A DNA stretch of 64,000 bases from contig JABDMH010000082.1 in the NCBI GenBank assembly GCA_013001595.1, positions 1 to 64,000 on the forward strand, read 5' to 3'. A program made the translations under genes and the position numbers. Below, piece by piece: positions 62,031-64,000 of the stretch. Numbering within the stretch: position 1 is the first letter of the stretch; the number at the start of each line of letters is the position of its first letter. The notes under the pieces are model-generated. The model was not told where the DNA came from. It was given only the letters and a program-made list of their open reading frames with translations, and made no database searches. Source of the DNA: Saprospiraceae bacterium (GTDB taxonomy: Bacteria; Bacteroidota; Bacteroidia; Chitinophagales; Saprospiraceae).

Positions 62031-62778
62031 TTTGGCCAGCACTGATCTCTTCGGAGTGAATGCGCGACAGCGCAATGCGGGAAGCTATTTGTTCGGCACT
62101 CTTCTTATTAAACTCCTCAGCTTCACCCATTTTGGCACCATCGACGAGCACTGCCACTTTAAAGCGATCTCTTTTATCTACTTTGAATCGATCCAGCACT
62201 TCATAAGAGATTTCCAATCCGTTTTTCTGGCACCACTCTAAGAGTTGACTCTTGAAATTATCATCTTTCTTCTCCAGTTTATGAATGTCGAGGTAGGCAC
62301 GTAGTATGCGATTAACCACAAATCTACGAGTGATATCATAGCCTTTTTCCAGGTATACTGCCCCTACCAGGGCTTCCAGTGCATTGCCCATCATAGACTT
62401 ACTGAGTTTGGTGCTGTTATACTCTAGCAGCAACATATCCAAACCCATACGATCGCCAATATCATTGAGGGTCTTTCTCTTAACGATCTTGGCCCTCATT
62501 TTTGTTAGAAAACCTTCGTCACTGTTGGGATATTTCTTAAATAGATACTCGGCAACAATGGTGCTTAACAAAGCATCACCGAGATACTCAAGCCGCTCAT
62601 TATTTTGATGCACTTTCGGACCCGTGGAATCCTGATTATTATTATTTGATTTATGAAAAAACGCCTGTTGAAAGAGTGCCATGTTCGAAGGAACAAAGCC
62701 CAATATTGGTTTCAACTTCTTCGCCAGACTGCGTCTTGGAGAGAAGAAGAAATTGTAATAACTTTTTATCAATGTCAA
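62023..62778 (-). CDS. rnc: Ribonuclease III
   Basis: NNERLEYLGDALLSTIVAEYLFKKYPNSDEGFLTKMRAKIVKRKTL...MGNALEALVGAVYLEKGY; C-terminal dsRBD. Confidence 0.96.
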   Translation of the reverse strand: MTLIKSYYNFFFSPRRSLAKKLKPILGFVPSNMALFQQAFFHKSNNNNQDSTGPKVHQNNERLEYLGDALLSTIVAEYLFKKYPNSDEGFLTKMRAKIVKRKTLNDIGDRMGLDMLLLEYNSTKLSKSMMGNALEALVGAVYLEKGYDITRRFVVNRILRAYLDIHKLEKKDDNFKSQLLEWCQKNGLEISYEVLDRFKVDKRDRFKVAVLVDGAKMGEAEEFNKKSAEQIASRIALSRIHSEEISAGQNG

Positions 62779-62784
62779 ACCTAG

Positions 62785-63999
62785 CTACACTTTTTTAAAA
62801 ATCACACAGGCGTTTTTTCCCCCAAAGCCAAAGGTATTGCTTAATGCCAGATCAATCCCCTTGGTTTCTGACTTGTTAAAGGTAAGATTTAGCTTGGAAT
62901 CTATAGCTGGATCATCGGTCGAATGATTGATGGTCGGTGGGATAAATGAATCCCTCATTGCAAGGATAGAAGCCACCGCTTCAATAGCACCTGAAGCACC
63001 CAGCAAGTGTCCAGTCATAGATTTTGTAGAACTAATGCTTAAGTCGTATATATGGTCACCGAATACGCTCTTGATGGCCTTCAACTCAGCAATATCACCG
63101 AGGGGTGTTGATGTACCATGCACATTGATGTAATCTATCTGCTTGGGTTCAATTTGGGCATCCTCCAGGGTAATCTTCATGGCAGCGGCAGCTCCGGCAC
63201 CTTCCGGATGTGGGGCAGTTATATGATGTGCATCTGCGGTTGTTCCCCCACCGACTAACTCGGCATAAATCTTTGCCCCTCTTGCTTCGGCATGTGCCAG
63301 GCTTTCCAGCACCAGACAACCACCGCCTTCCCCGAGCACAAAACCATCTCTATGCAAGTCGAAGGGTCGAGAAGCAGTGGCGGGATCATCATTTCGCTGA
63401 GATAACGCTTTCATCGATCCGAAACCACCGATGCCAGCCTTCGTCACTGCAGCCTCAGAGCCACCGCTGATGACTACATCTGCTCTACCTAGCCGAATGT
63501 TATCAAGTGCAGAGATCAAAGCATGTGTAGCTGATGCACAAGCTGAGATCGTACCAAAATTGACACCCCGAAACCCATATTTGATCGAAATCTGTCCCGG
63601 TGCGATATCCGCGATCATTTTGGGTATCATGAAGGGATTGTACCGTGGTGTCTGACTATTGGTGTTGAATTCAATCTCTCGTTCTAACGATCGTAAACCG
63701 CCTATGCCCGATCCCCAAATCACTCCAACCCGATCAAGATCCAGTGTCTTTAGATCTAGCTCAGCATCAGAAATTGCTTCATCAGCAACGATCAACGCAT
63801 ATTGCGAAAACTTGTCAAGCCTACGTGCTTCTCTCTTGTCAAAATATGCTTCAACATCTAGATCTTTGATCTCGCAAGCAAAACTCGTCTTAAACGCAGA
63901 GGCATCAAATTGAGTGATGGTGGCAGCACCGCTACGTCCCTCCTTCAACGCTTTCCCAAAGGCTTCCACATCATTACCAATTGGAGTTAGGGCGCCCAA
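62785..63999 (-). CDS. fabF: Beta-ketoacyl-ACP synthase II, truncated by window end
   Basis: GALTPIGNDVEAFGKALKEGRSGAATITQFDAS...FGTISACASATHALISALDNIRLGRADVVISGGSEAAV...HGTSTPLGDIAELKAIKSVFG. Confidence 0.97.
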   Translation of the reverse strand: MGALTPIGNDVEAFGKALKEGRSGAATITQFDASAFKTSFACEIKDLDVEAYFDKREARRLDKFSQYALIVADEAISDAELDLKTLDLDRVGVIWGSGIGGLRSLEREIEFNTNSQTPRYNPFMIPKMIADIAPGQISIKYGFRGVNFGTISACASATHALISALDNIRLGRADVVISGGSEAAVTKAGIGGFGSMKALSQRNDDPATASRPFDLHRDGFVLGEGGGCLVLESLAHAEARGAKIYAELVGGGTTADAHHITAPHPEGAGAAAAMKITLEDAQIEPKQIDYINVHGTSTPLGDIAELKAIKSVFGDHIYDLSISSTKSMTGHLLGASGAIEAVASILAMRDSFIPPTINHSTDDPAIDSKLNLTFNKSETKGIDLALSNTFGFGGKNACVIFKKV

Positions 64000-64000
64000 A

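Noticed and set aside
1-64000. CRISPR arrays, tRNA/rRNA genes, insertion sequences, prophage or classical defence systems
   Set aside because: No regular spacer repeats, no tRNA-like T-loop/acceptor pattern noticed, and no transposase, integrase or phage proteins among the ORFs. The DUF4143 ATPase alone is not evidence of a defence island.

Overview
A Bacteroidota-like chromosome segment, inferred from gene content and style. Most of it is an accessory glycan and sugar-acid catabolism region, about 1-59.6 kb. The right edge is a housekeeping fabF-rnc block. Intact genes include a RhaT symporter, a GH78 alpha-rhamnosidase with an inserted LamG-like domain, two paralogous fucose/arabinose-isomerase-like proteins, GH99-like, GH43-like, GH127 and two GH28 proteins, a BNR_4 propeller, several esterases and phosphoesterases, enolase-superfamily and SDR enzymes, two SSS symporters, a PVC-type HEAT/cytochrome protein, a FAD oxidoreductase, a TPR histidine kinase with NarL-type regulator, tandem PPK2 kinases, and an exported formylglycine-generating enzyme (FGE) with a catalytic Cys pair. 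No SusC/SusD pair is present. The most unusual property is decay: at least nine genes are broken by stops, frameshifts or internal deletions. These are an HpcH/HpaI aldolase with a 7x9-bp repeat, a TIM-barrel epimerase, an SDR, a sulfatase::GH43 deletion chimera, a GntR regulator, two further GH43-like genes, a GH28 and a DinB protein. Two candidate regulatory arrays stand out: three GTRTAC palindromes at exact 23-bp spacing beside the collapsed GntR gene, and an 8-bp GATGTCCC direct repeat at 21-bp spacing upstream of an isomerase gene. All family calls come from reading motifs by eye; no database search was run.
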